Notes: generated by a model from the letters alone, not told the origin. A stretch of 64,000 bases of DNA from Amycolatopsis anabasis (GCF_009765355.1 NZ_VTHK01000021.1:1-64000), one strand, 5' to 3'; counted from the first letter of the stretch, positions 42,885 through 51,314 are shown. Numbers and translations are program-made.

Positions 42885-44728
42885 GTGCGCTCCTTGGGGT
42901 GATGATCGCTAGCGGAGGGGCTTTCGAGGGCGGTGCGCAGCCATGCCTCGAGGGCCAACGCATTCTCCACGGACAGCAGGTAGGTGCGGGCGGTGTAGGG
43001 GCCGAGGGCCTCATGGCGGAGGGCGTCCGGGTCGACGAGGCCCAGGTGGGCCAGGTGCGAGGAGTCGAGCAGTTCAGCAAAGTCCGTGCGGTTACCAAGT
43101 AGGCCGGCGTGCATCTCGGCCATGAAGTGTCCCTTGGTCCGGCGGCCGAGCACCTCGTCGGGGACGATTCCGCGCATCGCGGCGGTCATGAGCGGTTTGT
43201 AAGCGAGCGGGTTGCTGCGCTCGTGCGGACGCACGGCAAGGCAAGCCTCCAGGACCCGGTCGTCGAGATAGGGATAGTGGATGGGTAGTCCGGCTTCGGC
43301 GCCGACACGTGTCAGGTTCCGGCACGTTGGGGTGGTGGCATAGATCCTGGTCAGCGTGCCGTGCTGGCCACGAGTCGGAGCCAGCGGCTCGGCCGTCGTG
43401 GCGGCCTTGGCCAGCAGGGCTCGCACCGTGGCCTTGGCGTCCGGAGTCGCCCAGACCGGTAGCGCTGGACGGGACTGCCAACCAAGATCGGGCCCGATGT
43501 GGAGCGGGTTGTACGGCGCAAGATCGGCAGCGGTTTTGGTCAGCCAGTCCGAGAAGGACCGACGGTCGAGGACAGCTCGGGCCGTATCCGTCCGGCGCCA
43601 GCGCAGGCGCGCCGCGGTCGCCCGCAGGTGCGCCCAGCCCACCATGGGATGTGACCGCATGGTGTCATGCAGGTACCCGCGTGCGGCTTCCAGGACCTGA
43701 TCCCCGCCTTCGCCGGACAGGTGCAGCCGGGAGCCTGCGGCGGTCATGTCGCGGGCGAGGTCGCGAAGCTGCGCCCAGATACGAGCGCCTGCTGTCGGTT
43801 CGTCCATGCCTTCACCGCTGCGTGGCAGATCGGTGTACCAGGCAGGCACGCTCTCCGGGACCAGCAGACGATGCGTGGTGTTGCCGAGGTATTGGGCGGC
43901 ACGGCGGGCCCAGCCGGCGTCGTCCTGACTCGCGTCGATGCCCATGCGCGTCACGGCCATCAGATGCGCCGGGCCGCGGTCGGCCAGGAAACACAGCGGC
44001 GTGGAATCCATGCCACCGGACAGGTCCGCACTGATCGTCCCGCCCCCGCGAGTTCGGAGATCGACCGCGTCCACGAGGGCGCGGGCCAGCCCGGGCGCCC
44101 CTTCGGTCACCGACAACTCCGGTTCCGGCGGAGACCACCACCGCCGCTGGCGGGCGGTTCGGTCGTCACGCAGTTCCAACCAGTGGCCCGGCGCGACGGC
44201 CTCGACTCCGCGCCACACCGACCGCTGATCGAGAGGGTGCGGAATCTCGTACACGATCAGGCGCAGCGCGAGGATCTCCTCGTCCACGTCCGCCCCCAAA
44301 ACCCGCGCCAGCACATCGGAACGGTCGGCGGCCACCACCGCCTCGCCCACTCGGGCTGAGAAGACCCGGCGTAGTCCCGACGCGGTGCCCTGCACGCGCA
44401 CCCGACCCGCCGCAGAGGCAAGCAGGTGGAAACTGCCCGCCCACCTGTGGCCGACGGTGTCGAGGTCGGTCAAGGCACGCAGCCCTTCGGCCGCGTGCCG
44501 CAGTTGAGACGGCGTGGCCGAGCAGTCGCCGACCACTGCGACGCGTGCCGAACCAGCCGAGGCCACCATCAGTTCTTCGTCGCCCCATTGCCCGATCAGC
44601 CACGGACGACCCGAAGCATGCCGGACGATGCGGTGGTCTGCTTTGTGAAAGGCGGCGGCCACGGCCGCGCCGGCCACGCAGTCCGAGAGGACCACGAACC
44701 AGCCCGTACCGCGACCACCGCTACTCAT
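42875..44728 (-). CDS. Lasso peptide cyclase (C protein, asparagine synthetase homologue)
   Basis: 617 residues from ATG 44728, 22 nt after the precursor stop; ATG 44737 is also possible, and longer forms overlap the precursor gene. The N-terminal glutaminase-like domain lacks the catalytic Cys2, as in all lasso cyclases. The synthetase domain has the PP-loop ISADLSGGMDSTPLCFLA, which binds ATP, and the later SGEGGDQVLEAARGYLHD and LPIHYPYLDDRVLEA. It activates the Asp side chain by adenylation and joins it to the core N-terminus, closing the macrolactam ring. It is followed by B1 with a 10-nt overlap. Confidence 0.95.
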   Translation of the reverse strand: MSSGGRGTGWFVVLSDCVAGAAVAAAFHKADHRIVRHASGRPWLIGQWGDEELMVASAGSARVAVVGDCSATPSQLRHAAEGLRALTDLDTVGHRWAGSFHLLASAAGRVRVQGTASGLRRVFSARVGEAVVAADRSDVLARVLGADVDEEILALRLIVYEIPHPLDQRSVWRGVEAVAPGHWLELRDDRTARQRRWWSPPEPELSVTEGAPGLARALVDAVDLRTRGGGTISADLSGGMDSTPLCFLADRGPAHLMAVTRMGIDASQDDAGWARRAAQYLGNTTHRLLVPESVPAWYTDLPRSGEGMDEPTAGARIWAQLRDLARDMTAAGSRLHLSGEGGDQVLEAARGYLHDTMRSHPMVGWAHLRATAARLRWRRTDTARAVLDRRSFSDWLTKTAADLAPYNPLHIGPDLGWQSRPALPVWATPDAKATVRALLAKAATTAEPLAPTRGQHGTLTRIYATTPTCRNLTRVGAEAGLPIHYPYLDDRVLEACLAVRPHERSNPLAYKPLMTAAMRGIVPDEVLGRRTKGHFMAEMHAGLLGNRTDFAELLDSSHLAHLGLVDPDALRHEALGPYTARTYLLSVENALALEAWLRTALESPSASDHHPKERTCR

Positions 44729-44750
44729 CTCATCCATCCCCGCAGGAAGC

Positions 44751-44876
44751 TCAGAACCAATTGAAAATATGGTCCGGCAGGGGGAAGCCACCGAGGTTGG
44801 CGGTCAGTTCGGAATATCCACCGACCTCCGTCAACTGTGGCGTTTCGTACACCAGCTTCTCCTGTGTCTCTGCCAT
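44751..44876 (-). CDS. Lasso peptide precursor (A), RES-701-like core with Asn1
   Basis: 41 residues from ATG 44876, preceded by AGGAGAGG. The leader contains the RRE-binding motif Y10-x2-P13-x-L15-x3-G19 and ends with Thr25-Ala26, the conserved Thr at position -2. The predicted core is NLGGFPLPDHIFNWF (residues 27-41). Asp35 is core position 9, so the ring would be Asn1-Asp9, followed by a six-residue tail HIFNWF. The pattern P8-D9-x-x-F12-N13-aromatic-aromatic is the same as in the RES-701 endothelin-receptor antagonists, as I recall their sequence. Asn as ring-forming residue 1 is rare. An extended frame starting 47 codons upstream is not likely to be translated. Confidence 0.93.
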   Translation of the reverse strand: MAETQEKLVYETPQLTEVGGYSELTANLGGFPLPDHIFNWF

Positions 44877-45286
44877 GTCACCTCTCCTCGTTCTCAATTT
44901 CTCGCATGCGCAAAAGTGTCGCACGACGCCTTCTTGCAAACACATTCTCGAAAGCAGGGCAAGCACGGGCGAAGTCCGCCACGACGGTGTCGCCAGCGAC
45001 GAATACTCGCGCACCACGGTCCCAGCGAATCGAAACTGCGATGACTTGAGTCAAGTTAGCACGTTTGAGGGCACGACAACCAGATACGGAGGAAATCTTC
45101 GCTGCGGCACCTTCCTATAAACAAGGGGTACATACACAACGCTGCATCATTCTTTAGAAACTTCGCATGATTGACATCATTGACTACCCCACACCGTGCG
45201 GGCTACGTCGTCCTCGACGCGCAACTGGTTCCCGCGTACTCGATAAACCTCGTGAGCCCAACCGGATACTGCGATAACCTCCCGGT
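44877..45286. other. Divergent promoter region of lasso operon and haloperoxidase gene
   Basis: 410 nt with relatively AT-rich stretches, no gene, and two outward-facing transcripts. A 13-bp palindrome at 45044-45056 and the segment TTGACATCATTGAC (45171-45184) are candidate regulatory elements. No well-spaced -10/-35 pair could be fixed with confidence. Confidence 0.5.
45044..45056. promoter_or_regulatory. 13-bp palindrome upstream of the lasso precursor
   Basis: ACTTGA-G-TCAAGT is a perfect palindrome about 170 nt upstream of the precursor start. Read on the minus strand it contains TTGACT, a possible -35 box. It could be an operator for the lasso operon. Confidence 0.4.
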
Positions 45287-46483
45287 GTGCGAGTGAAATC
45301 GATCTTCACGATGATTCTGGTCGGCCTGCTGGCTAGCCCGGTGATGGCGGTGGCGGAAGAGCGCCATGTCGACGTCGCTGTCGAATGGTTCGACGCGACC
45401 GCCGAGGCACTGGCCCCGCATCCCGACCCGTACGTGACGCAAAGCCGGAACTGGGCGGTGACCTGGCTCAGCGCCGCGAAAGCGGTGCGGACCCCCCGCT
45501 GCGATCGTCCGTTCGCCGAGGCCGCTCTGGCTTCCGCCGTCCACACCGCCCTGCGCGCACTCGCCCCGAACCAGGCCGAACGCCTCGACACCCGGCTGAG
45601 CGAAACCTTGCGGCGGCTCCCGGACGGTCCGGGCACTCGCTGCGGGGTCCAGGTGGGCCGCGCGCAGGCGCTGAAGGTGCTGGCCGACCGGGAAGGCGAC
45701 GGCCTGGACCCGGCCTCGATGAATGCACCATTCCCCACACCCGCGCCCGCGCCCGGCGTGTGGCAGCCCACGCCGCCCGGATTCCGCGAGGCCAAACAGG
45801 CCGGTTTCCGCAACGCGCGGCCGTTCCTGCTCGACCGGGCGAACCAGTTCCGGCCCGGCCCGCCGCCCGCCCTCGATTCGGAGCGTTATCGCCAAGACCT
45901 TGCTGAGGTGGAGGCCGTAGGCGCCCTCGACAGTAAACTCCGCACACAGTCCCAGACCGACACGGCCGCGTTCTGGTACCAGTCCTCGGTCCTGGGGTTC
46001 ACCGGCGCGCTGCGCCACGCCCTCACCGAGACGGGAGGCTCGCTTACCGACCGGACTCGCTTGGTCGCCGCCTTCCACGTCGCCGCGGTCGACACCGAGA
46101 TCGCGGTCTCCGAGGCCAAGTACACCTACCTCTACTGGCGCCCAGTGACCGCGATGCAGGCCGCCCATCCGAAGTGGACACCACTACACGTCACCCCGGC
46201 GTTCCCGGAATACCCCAGCGGGCACACGAGCTACGCGGGTTCGGCGGAACGCATCCTGACCGTGTTGCGCGGCCCAGCCGCCGCCCGGGAGTTCCAGCTC
46301 ACCAGTCCGACAGCGCCAGCAGTGGTCAAAACCTACCGGGCGTGGCAGGAACTGACTGAGGACAACATCGACGCGCGGGTGTGGTCGGGCATCCACTACC
46401 GCAACTCAGACCATGTAGGAGCCGCACTCGGCGGCCGCATCGCCGCGCACACCCTCGCCGGAATCGACCGGCTCTTCTGCTGA
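45287..46483 (+). CDS. Secreted vanadium-dependent haloperoxidase/PAP2-like protein
   Basis: 398 residues from GTG 45287 (GTG 45293 possible). MRVKSIFTMILVGLLASPVM is a signal peptide. The C-terminal part has the phosphatase/haloperoxidase motifs: KYTYLYWRPVTAMQAAHP, PAFPEYPSGHTSYAGSAERI (PSGH with the acid-base His) and RVWSGIHYRNSDHVGAALGG (the final vanadate- or phosphate-binding His). This arrangement belongs to the vanadium-dependent haloperoxidase superfamily found outside the cell in actinomycetes. It would oxidise halides or act as a phosphatase. It faces the lasso operon divergently; a role in modifying the aromatic lasso tail is only a thought. Confidence 0.88.
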   Translation: MRVKSIFTMILVGLLASPVMAVAEERHVDVAVEWFDATAEALAPHPDPYVTQSRNWAVTWLSAAKAVRTPRCDRPFAEAALASAVHTALRALAPNQAERLDTRLSETLRRLPDGPGTRCGVQVGRAQALKVLADREGDGLDPASMNAPFPTPAPAPGVWQPTPPGFREAKQAGFRNARPFLLDRANQFRPGPPPALDSERYRQDLAEVEAVGALDSKLRTQSQTDTAAFWYQSSVLGFTGALRHALTETGGSLTDRTRLVAAFHVAAVDTEIAVSEAKYTYLYWRPVTAMQAAHPKWTPLHVTPAFPEYPSGHTSYAGSAERILTVLRGPAAAREFQLTSPTAPAVVKTYRAWQELTEDNIDARVWSGIHYRNSDHVGAALGGRIAAHTLAGIDRLFC

Positions 46484-46516
46484 AGTCCGACGGTAGCGTG
46501 AAGCTAGACTGTCCGA

Positions 46517-47281
46517 GTGCGGGTGTGGTCGCAAGACGGGATCGAGCTCTTCGTCGCCGCTCCCGCGTCGGGTGGGTTTACCCGGCACAGCCATGACGAG
46601 TACGTCATCAGCGCGAACGTCTGCGGCGTCGAGGACGTCCAGCTCGACCGCCGCCAGTTCACACTGGGCACCGACGAGCTGACCTTGTACAACCCTGGCG
46701 AGGTGCAGTCGTGCCGGACCGCGGTCGGCGATGACGAGCGATGGTCGTGCGTCAGCCTCTACCTCGCCCCGGAAGTCCTCATGCGCAGGCTCAGCCACTC
46801 GGCGGAATTCCAGGAGCCGGTCCTCACAGCACCGGCGCTGAGGGCCGAACTGGTGAGGCTGGCCTTGTCGCCGGTGGACGCCACCACACCCCGCCGTCTG
46901 GAACGACTACTCGACGCGGTGTTCGACCAGGCGGCCCTCGGCCCTAGACGGGGCTCGTCCGAGATGGCTCAAGCGCACGCCTGGATCAGGGACGGCACAG
47001 GGCAAGAACCGTGGGAGCCGTTGAACGTCGGGCGGGTGGCTGCCCACCTGGGATGGTCGCGGGAAACCTTCACCAGGCGGTTCACACAGGCGACCGGAAC
47101 CCCACCATACGCCTGGCACCTACAGGCCAGACTGCTGCAAGCGCGCCGCCTGCTGCGGCAAGGCCACAGCCCCGCCGAGGTGGCGACCTTGGTCGGCTTC
47201 ACCGACCAAGCCCACCTGCACAAACACTTCCAAGCCGCGTACTCGATCACTCCCGCACAGATCCGTGCGTCGACCAAATAG
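46517..47281 (+). CDS. AraC-family transcriptional regulator
   Basis: 254 residues from GTG 46517. The N-terminal cupin-like sensor domain reads GGFTRHSHDEYVISANVCGV. The C-terminal pair of helix-turn-helix motifs is typical: VGRVAAHLGWSRETFTRRFT, then SPAEVATLVGFTDQAHLHKH. Regulators of this kind sit next to LysE exporters, as here, and sense amino acids or related compounds. The gene lies 33 nt after the haloperoxidase gene and 49 nt before lysE on the same strand. Confidence 0.92.
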   Translation: MRVWSQDGIELFVAAPASGGFTRHSHDEYVISANVCGVEDVQLDRRQFTLGTDELTLYNPGEVQSCRTAVGDDERWSCVSLYLAPEVLMRRLSHSAEFQEPVLTAPALRAELVRLALSPVDATTPRRLERLLDAVFDQAALGPRRGSSEMAQAHAWIRDGTGQEPWEPLNVGRVAAHLGWSRETFTRRFTQATGTPPYAWHLQARLLQARRLLRQGHSPAEVATLVGFTDQAHLHKHFQAAYSITPAQIRASTK

Positions 47282-47330
47282 GTCACAGATCTACAAGACC
47301 GGGCCACTCACCTGGCGGGAGCCTGGGACA

Positions 47331-47951
47331 ATGCTCAACGTCGCCCTGCTCGCCTTCTGGCTGGGAATGGTGTTCAACGCCGCTCCAGGCGCGGTCTTCG
47401 CCGAATCCCTCCGCCGCGGGATGCGCGGAGGATTCCGCGGTGCGTTCGCGGTCCAGCTCGGCTCGCTTGCGGGCGACGTGACCTGGGCCGTCCTGGGCCT
47501 GGCCGGAGTCGGGACGCTCTTCCTACTCGACGGCGTGCGGGTGCCGCTCTTGCTGGCCGGCTCCGTGCTCACGACAGGTCTTGGAGTGATGTCGCTGCGC
47601 GCGGCACTGCGCCCGCCCGGCTCGGACCCGGCCCATAAGAGCCACGTCGACGCGACACGAGGCGGATTCTCGGTCGGCGCGGTCATGTCCCTGGCAAACC
47701 CGATGAACGTCGTTTTCTGGGGTGGCGCCGCCGCAGCCGTGAGCGGCGTCCTCGGTGAAGAGGCCACGTGGCTGTCACTGGCCGTTTTCTTCACCGGGTT
47801 CTTCGTCGCCTCGCTGCTGTGGTGCTGGATCTGCGCCGGAGCTATCGCACTGTTCCGGCGAGCGCTGTCGACACGGGGTGTGCGGTTGCTCGAGGCCGCA
47901 TGCGGCCTCAGCCTGGTCGGCCTGGGAATATGGATGGTCCTTTCCCTTTGA
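47331..47951 (+). CDS. LysE/RhtB-family amino acid exporter
   Basis: 206 residues from ATG 47331. The N-terminus LLAFWLGMVFNAAPGAVFAE contains the PGP-like motif of LysE (APGAV), followed by SLRRGMRGGFRGAFAVQLGS. Six hydrophobic segments are predicted, ending GVRLLEAACGLSLVGLGIWM. The family exports amino acids or homoserine lactones. Its AraC regulator is the preceding gene. I do not assign it to lasso export, since lasso exporters are ABC proteins. Confidence 0.9.
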   Translation: MLNVALLAFWLGMVFNAAPGAVFAESLRRGMRGGFRGAFAVQLGSLAGDVTWAVLGLAGVGTLFLLDGVRVPLLLAGSVLTTGLGVMSLRAALRPPGSDPAHKSHVDATRGGFSVGAVMSLANPMNVVFWGGAAAAVSGVLGEEATWLSLAVFFTGFFVASLLWCWICAGAIALFRRALSTRGVRLLEAACGLSLVGLGIWMVLSL

Positions 47952-48120
47952 CCTGCACCTTCCCGCGCCCGCGCAAGGAAACCAGCGGGCCGGATCCATG
48001 GGCGTGTACCTTGGCCAGGCACGCCCTCATCGCCGACTACGAACGCAAGTTCACCGAGGCGGGTGTCGAACAGCTCAGGATCAAACTGACCTGATCGACA
48101 CCGCCGAGGCCCAATTTACA

Positions 48121-49116
48121 TTATTTAGTCCCAGTGAAGAGAACACGATCGGGCTTAATGGAACTGTTCGCGCCACGAAACTTGGCCGGGGTGGCCTTGC
48201 CAACCAGTTCCTGATGCACTTGCTGCGGCGTCCAAGTCGGATGCTCCGCCAGGATCAGGGCCACGGCACCCGCGGCGAGCCCGCTTCCTCCGTCGTGTAC
48301 TCCCCAGGGATTCTCATCGCTGCCTGGTCCGATGGCAGTAGGATCGTGCTCAGGGGAGGCTAAGTCGACGCAGGAGCCGATGCGCGCTTCGACCTGTAGG
48401 AAATCGCCAGACCTCAGGACATCCGAACCGGTGGAAGTAATCGCTTCGGAGACGCGCGCCGGCGAAGTTTCCGCGCAGGTATCCTCGAACTCCCGAGGTG
48501 AACTCCCCGCGCTCACTACCCAGGTCACTCCCGATTTGATCGATTCCCGGATCGCGTTGTCAACCTCATTGTTGGCAGGCAGATCGAAAGGGAGCACAGC
48601 CACGGCAGGACGCACCGCGTTCGCAGTCACCCAGTTGATGCCGGCGACGACCCGCGAAGGCGTCGTTTGCCACTTACAATCACGCACACGCACAGAAACC
48701 ATGCGTACGCCCTTCGCGGCACCGTACTTGGTCCCGCCGATTTGGCCCGCTACGCCGGTCGCGGAAAAGAACGCGCAATCATTAGCAATGTCTCCGCCTA
48801 CCAGGTCGATGCCGCGGGCAGCCCGCCCGCCGAAGTCTGCGTGAGTCACCTCGATGCCCGAATCCAGCACATAGGCATGCACATTTTCGGCTGCAGTATG
48901 CCAGCCATAGCTTCGCGAAAGAGGGAATTGGCGCTGATCGATCCGGTCGAGCCCGTGGTTTGGATTGACCTGGATTCCACCGGCAGACCGGCCCGGCGTG
49001 CCCGAATCCTTCTCTGAGGCCACCGCGCTGGCGTCCTGGGGGAAGAAACTGGTACTCACCGCGACAAGAAGGGCGCCAAGGGAGGCAATCCATCTCAACT
49101 TCTTATTGGCAATCAT
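48121..49116 (-). CDS. Secreted subtilisin (S8) homologue with lost catalytic residues
   Basis: 331 residues from ATG 49116 (GAAGGG upstream), with signal peptide LRWIASLGALLVAVSTSFFP ending QDASA. The fold clearly matches proteinase-K-type S8: GLDRIDQRQFPL, AYVLDSGIEVTHADFGGRA (the catalytic Asp is present), GAAKGVRMVSVRVRDC, VAGINWVTANAVRPAVAVLP. The His motif (usually DCxGHGTHVAG) reads DCAFFSATGVAGQIGG, so the catalytic His is gone. The oxyanion Asn (AAGNE) reads SAGSS. The Ser motif GTSMAAPHVAG is GGSGLAAGAVAL, shortened or with Ser replaced. It is therefore a secreted pseudoprotease. The reading frame is intact, so the protein is under selection for another role, for instance a protein binder or inhibitor. 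Confidence 0.85.
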   Translation of the reverse strand: MIANKKLRWIASLGALLVAVSTSFFPQDASAVASEKDSGTPGRSAGGIQVNPNHGLDRIDQRQFPLSRSYGWHTAAENVHAYVLDSGIEVTHADFGGRAARGIDLVGGDIANDCAFFSATGVAGQIGGTKYGAAKGVRMVSVRVRDCKWQTTPSRVVAGINWVTANAVRPAVAVLPFDLPANNEVDNAIRESIKSGVTWVVSAGSSPREFEDTCAETSPARVSEAITSTGSDVLRSGDFLQVEARIGSCVDLASPEHDPTAIGPGSDENPWGVHDGGSGLAAGAVALILAEHPTWTPQQVHQELVGKATPAKFRGANSSIKPDRVLFTGTK

Positions 49117-49205
49117 GTGATCGAACCCTTCAAATGATTGATTACTGTTCGGGCAATTGATCACCGGCGAGATTAGTCAGCCCAACAAGTCCACGACCAA
49201 GGCCC

Positions 49206-49646
49206 TTAGGACTTCACGTGGCCGTCGCCCCACACTCGCGCGAATGGACCCCACTCCTTGTACAACTCGATGTGGTGCACCTGGTTGGGCGAACTGGACC
49301 AGCAGAATGACCGGTACGAACCGTCCGCACGGTACGACGCCGCAGACCCGACCTGGGTATATCCACCGCCGCCATGTCGCCACACCTTGGCGATGACGTC
49401 GCGGGTGGCGACATCCGGATCCGTGCTTCCAGTCACCCTCAATTCGAGGCACACCCGGCCGGAACTCGTAGCGTGAAAGTCCTGCGTGTTCCTGCTGAAT
49501 TGAAAGTCGAAGCTGAAACTGAACGGCAGTGTCACCGCCGCGGAACCGGGGACCGCGGCCGCCGGAGGCGCGAGTACCGGACCGAGAGCCAGCGCACTTC
49601 CTGCGATTATCGCACTGACCGCGCGTTTTCTGAATTGATGTTTCAT
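49206..49646 (-). CDS. Small secreted protein, unknown
   Basis: 146 residues from ATG 49646 (AAAGG upstream). The signal peptide KHQFRKRAVSAIIAGSALAL ends near APPAAAVPG. The mature part starts with SAAVTLPFSFSFDFQFSRNT, rich in strands, and has two Cys (GRVCLELRV and RSFCWSSSP) that probably pair. It ends NQVHHIELYKEWGPFARVWG. No family is recognised. It lies upstream of the S8-like gene on the same strand, with 89 nt between them, so the two secreted proteins may be made together. Confidence 0.65.
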   Translation of the reverse strand: MKHQFRKRAVSAIIAGSALALGPVLAPPAAAVPGSAAVTLPFSFSFDFQFSRNTQDFHATSSGRVCLELRVTGSTDPDVATRDVIAKVWRHGGGGYTQVGSAASYRADGSYRSFCWSSSPNQVHHIELYKEWGPFARVWGDGHVKS

Positions 49647-50383
49647 TGCACACCTTTCTTTGGGCGCACCGCGGAAGCCACGGGCTGACCTGTAACCAGC
49701 GGGCACCGATCCGGGCCCAGTGTGTGTCGGTGCCGAACCCAGGTCGCCTGCCCCGACCGTCGGCATCGGCGTCGACGCTCATGGTGCCGCCGGGGAAATC
49801 GGGGACAGCCAACGTGCAGGTGATCGTCGGACGGTCCCGGGAATATGTGGCCTGGACGCCCGCCGCAGGCGTGCTGGAGTGGGCTGCGATCAGCGGCGCG
49901 GCGCAGCGGCACCGTTCTGGATCAGCAGCGCGCCGGCGACCGCGGCCACACCACCGAGGAGACCTGGAAGCCGTCGTTCATAGATGATCCTCTCCTCATC
50001 GCCGGTTCAGCGCCCTTGACTGTAAGCACGCTCCGCTTCATACGAGCTTCAACCGGCTGCCGTTGGGCCACCGAGACTGGCCGGGAGCCCACCGCAGACG
50101 AGGTAGTTCGCTAGGTACTGCCGCTGAGCTATCTGATCATTCGCCGGTCCTTGGCCACGACGACGCCGCCACGGTAGGCCCCGCCCGACTGCGTGAGCGT
50201 GCCCGCCGGTCCCGCCACCAACCACTCGGACATACCTCCCCCGAACCCTAATCAACACGTCCGAGGGGTAACCGACAGGCGCACCCGCCAGCCTCCCACC
50301 TCGCCAGTACGGGCTGGTCGGCCAGGCCTTCCTGCGTGGTCCTCGAAGCCCTGGCCGAACCTGGCGCGCCCGTATCGGATTGG
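49647..50383. other. Intergenic stretch without a confident gene
   Basis: About 740 nt between two minus-strand genes. Open frames exist on both strands (for example MVPPGKSGTANVQVIVGRSR on plus), but they lack ribosome sites and motifs. Decayed genes are possible. Confidence 0.35.
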
Positions 50384-51265
50384 TCAGTCGTCGTGGGGTT
50401 TGCTGAACTCTTCGATCAGCACGGGATACTGTTGCCCGCCGTGTCCGGCGGCGATCGAGCGGTCGGCCATCGCTTTGATCAACTTTGGCAGTTCGGCGTT
50501 GACGCCCACCGCCTCGCTCTCCTCGATCAGGTGTGCCATCGCCCGCGCGTCGGTTTCCAGGGCCGACACCTCGGGCGGGAACGAGCCGCGGTCGATCTGC
50601 TCGGCATACCCAGGCAGCCATTCGGCGACGCCGGTGGCGATCTGCTGCGCGAACGGCGCGTACGCGGCGGCGTCGACACCGGCGGTCGCGAGCAGGGCGG
50701 TGCCCTGGAGCCAGGCGTTGAGGACGCTCCACATCATGGCCAGGCCGGCCACGTCGTACAGGGACGCCAGCCCAGGGTCCGCACCGAGATAGGTGGTGGT
50801 GCCGAGCGCGCCGAGCGTCGACTTGTGTGCTTCGAAGTCCGACCGCGGTCCGCTGTGCAGAATCACCGCCTCGGCGGTCCCGACCGTCGACGGGATGGCC
50901 ATGATGGCGCCGTCCAGGTAGCGGGCGCCGCGCTGCTCGGCCCAGTGGGCGGCTTCCCGGGCCTGGGTCGAGTCGCCCGAGGTCAGGTTGATCAACATCG
51001 TGCCGTCCAGCTCGACCTCGCTCGCGCCGAGCAGCTCGTGCATGGCCTGGTAGTCGGTGACGCAGACGATCGTCAGGGAGCCTGCCTTGAGCGCGTCGGC
51101 GATCGTCGGCGCCGACCGCGCACCGTCGGCCACCAGTTGGTCGGCCTTGGAGGTCGTACGGTTCCATACGGTTGTCGGGTGCCCGGCTTTCAGGAACGCG
51201 CGGGCGAGTGCCTGGCCCATCAGCCCGAGTCCGATGACTGTCACGGGTGTATCGCTGTTGTTCAT
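50384..51265 (-). CDS. NADPH-dependent imine reductase-like oxidoreductase
   Basis: 293 residues from ATG 51265. The cofactor motif PVTVIGLGLMGQALARAFLK is followed by TVWNRTTSKADQLV, where Asn-Arg-Thr suggests NADPH use. The helical C-terminal domain LASLYDVAGLAMMWSVLNAW and GVDAAAYAPFAQQIATGVAE is typical of imine reductases and reductive aminases rather than of beta-hydroxyacid dehydrogenases. It would reduce cyclic imines or join ketones with amines. It diverges from a MerR gene that probably controls it through a 28-bp dyad in the 49-nt gap. Confidence 0.88.
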   Translation of the reverse strand: MNNSDTPVTVIGLGLMGQALARAFLKAGHPTTVWNRTTSKADQLVADGARSAPTIADALKAGSLTIVCVTDYQAMHELLGASEVELDGTMLINLTSGDSTQAREAAHWAEQRGARYLDGAIMAIPSTVGTAEAVILHSGPRSDFEAHKSTLGALGTTTYLGADPGLASLYDVAGLAMMWSVLNAWLQGTALLATAGVDAAAYAPFAQQIATGVAEWLPGYAEQIDRGSFPPEVSALETDARAMAHLIEESEAVGVNAELPKLIKAMADRSIAAGHGGQQYPVLIEEFSKPHDD

Positions 51266-51275
51266 GGCAGCATCG

Positions 51276-51303
51276 TCAACGTTGATACCGGTGTGAAGGT
51301 CAA
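51276..51303. promoter_or_regulatory. MerR-type operator dyad
   Basis: TCAACGTTGATACC and GGTGTGAAGGTCAA form an imperfect 14+14 dyad (9 of 14 positions match), lying wholly within the 49-nt space between the two divergent starts. Its minus-strand form begins TTGACC, a -35-like box. Long dyads of this kind are the usual MerR binding sites. Confidence 0.5.
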
Positions 51304-51314
51304 GCGAGGTTTCG

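Noticed and set aside
44877..45017. Longer lasso precursor of 88 residues starting at 45017
   Set aside because: The internal ATG at 44876 has an excellent AGGAGAGG site, and the leader from there has the usual length. The extension is Cys/Arg-rich and looks like untranslated DNA.
47331..47951. LysE protein as the lasso peptide exporter
   Set aside because: LysE proteins export amino acids, lasso exporters are ABC proteins, and an AraC gene forms a clear pair with it.
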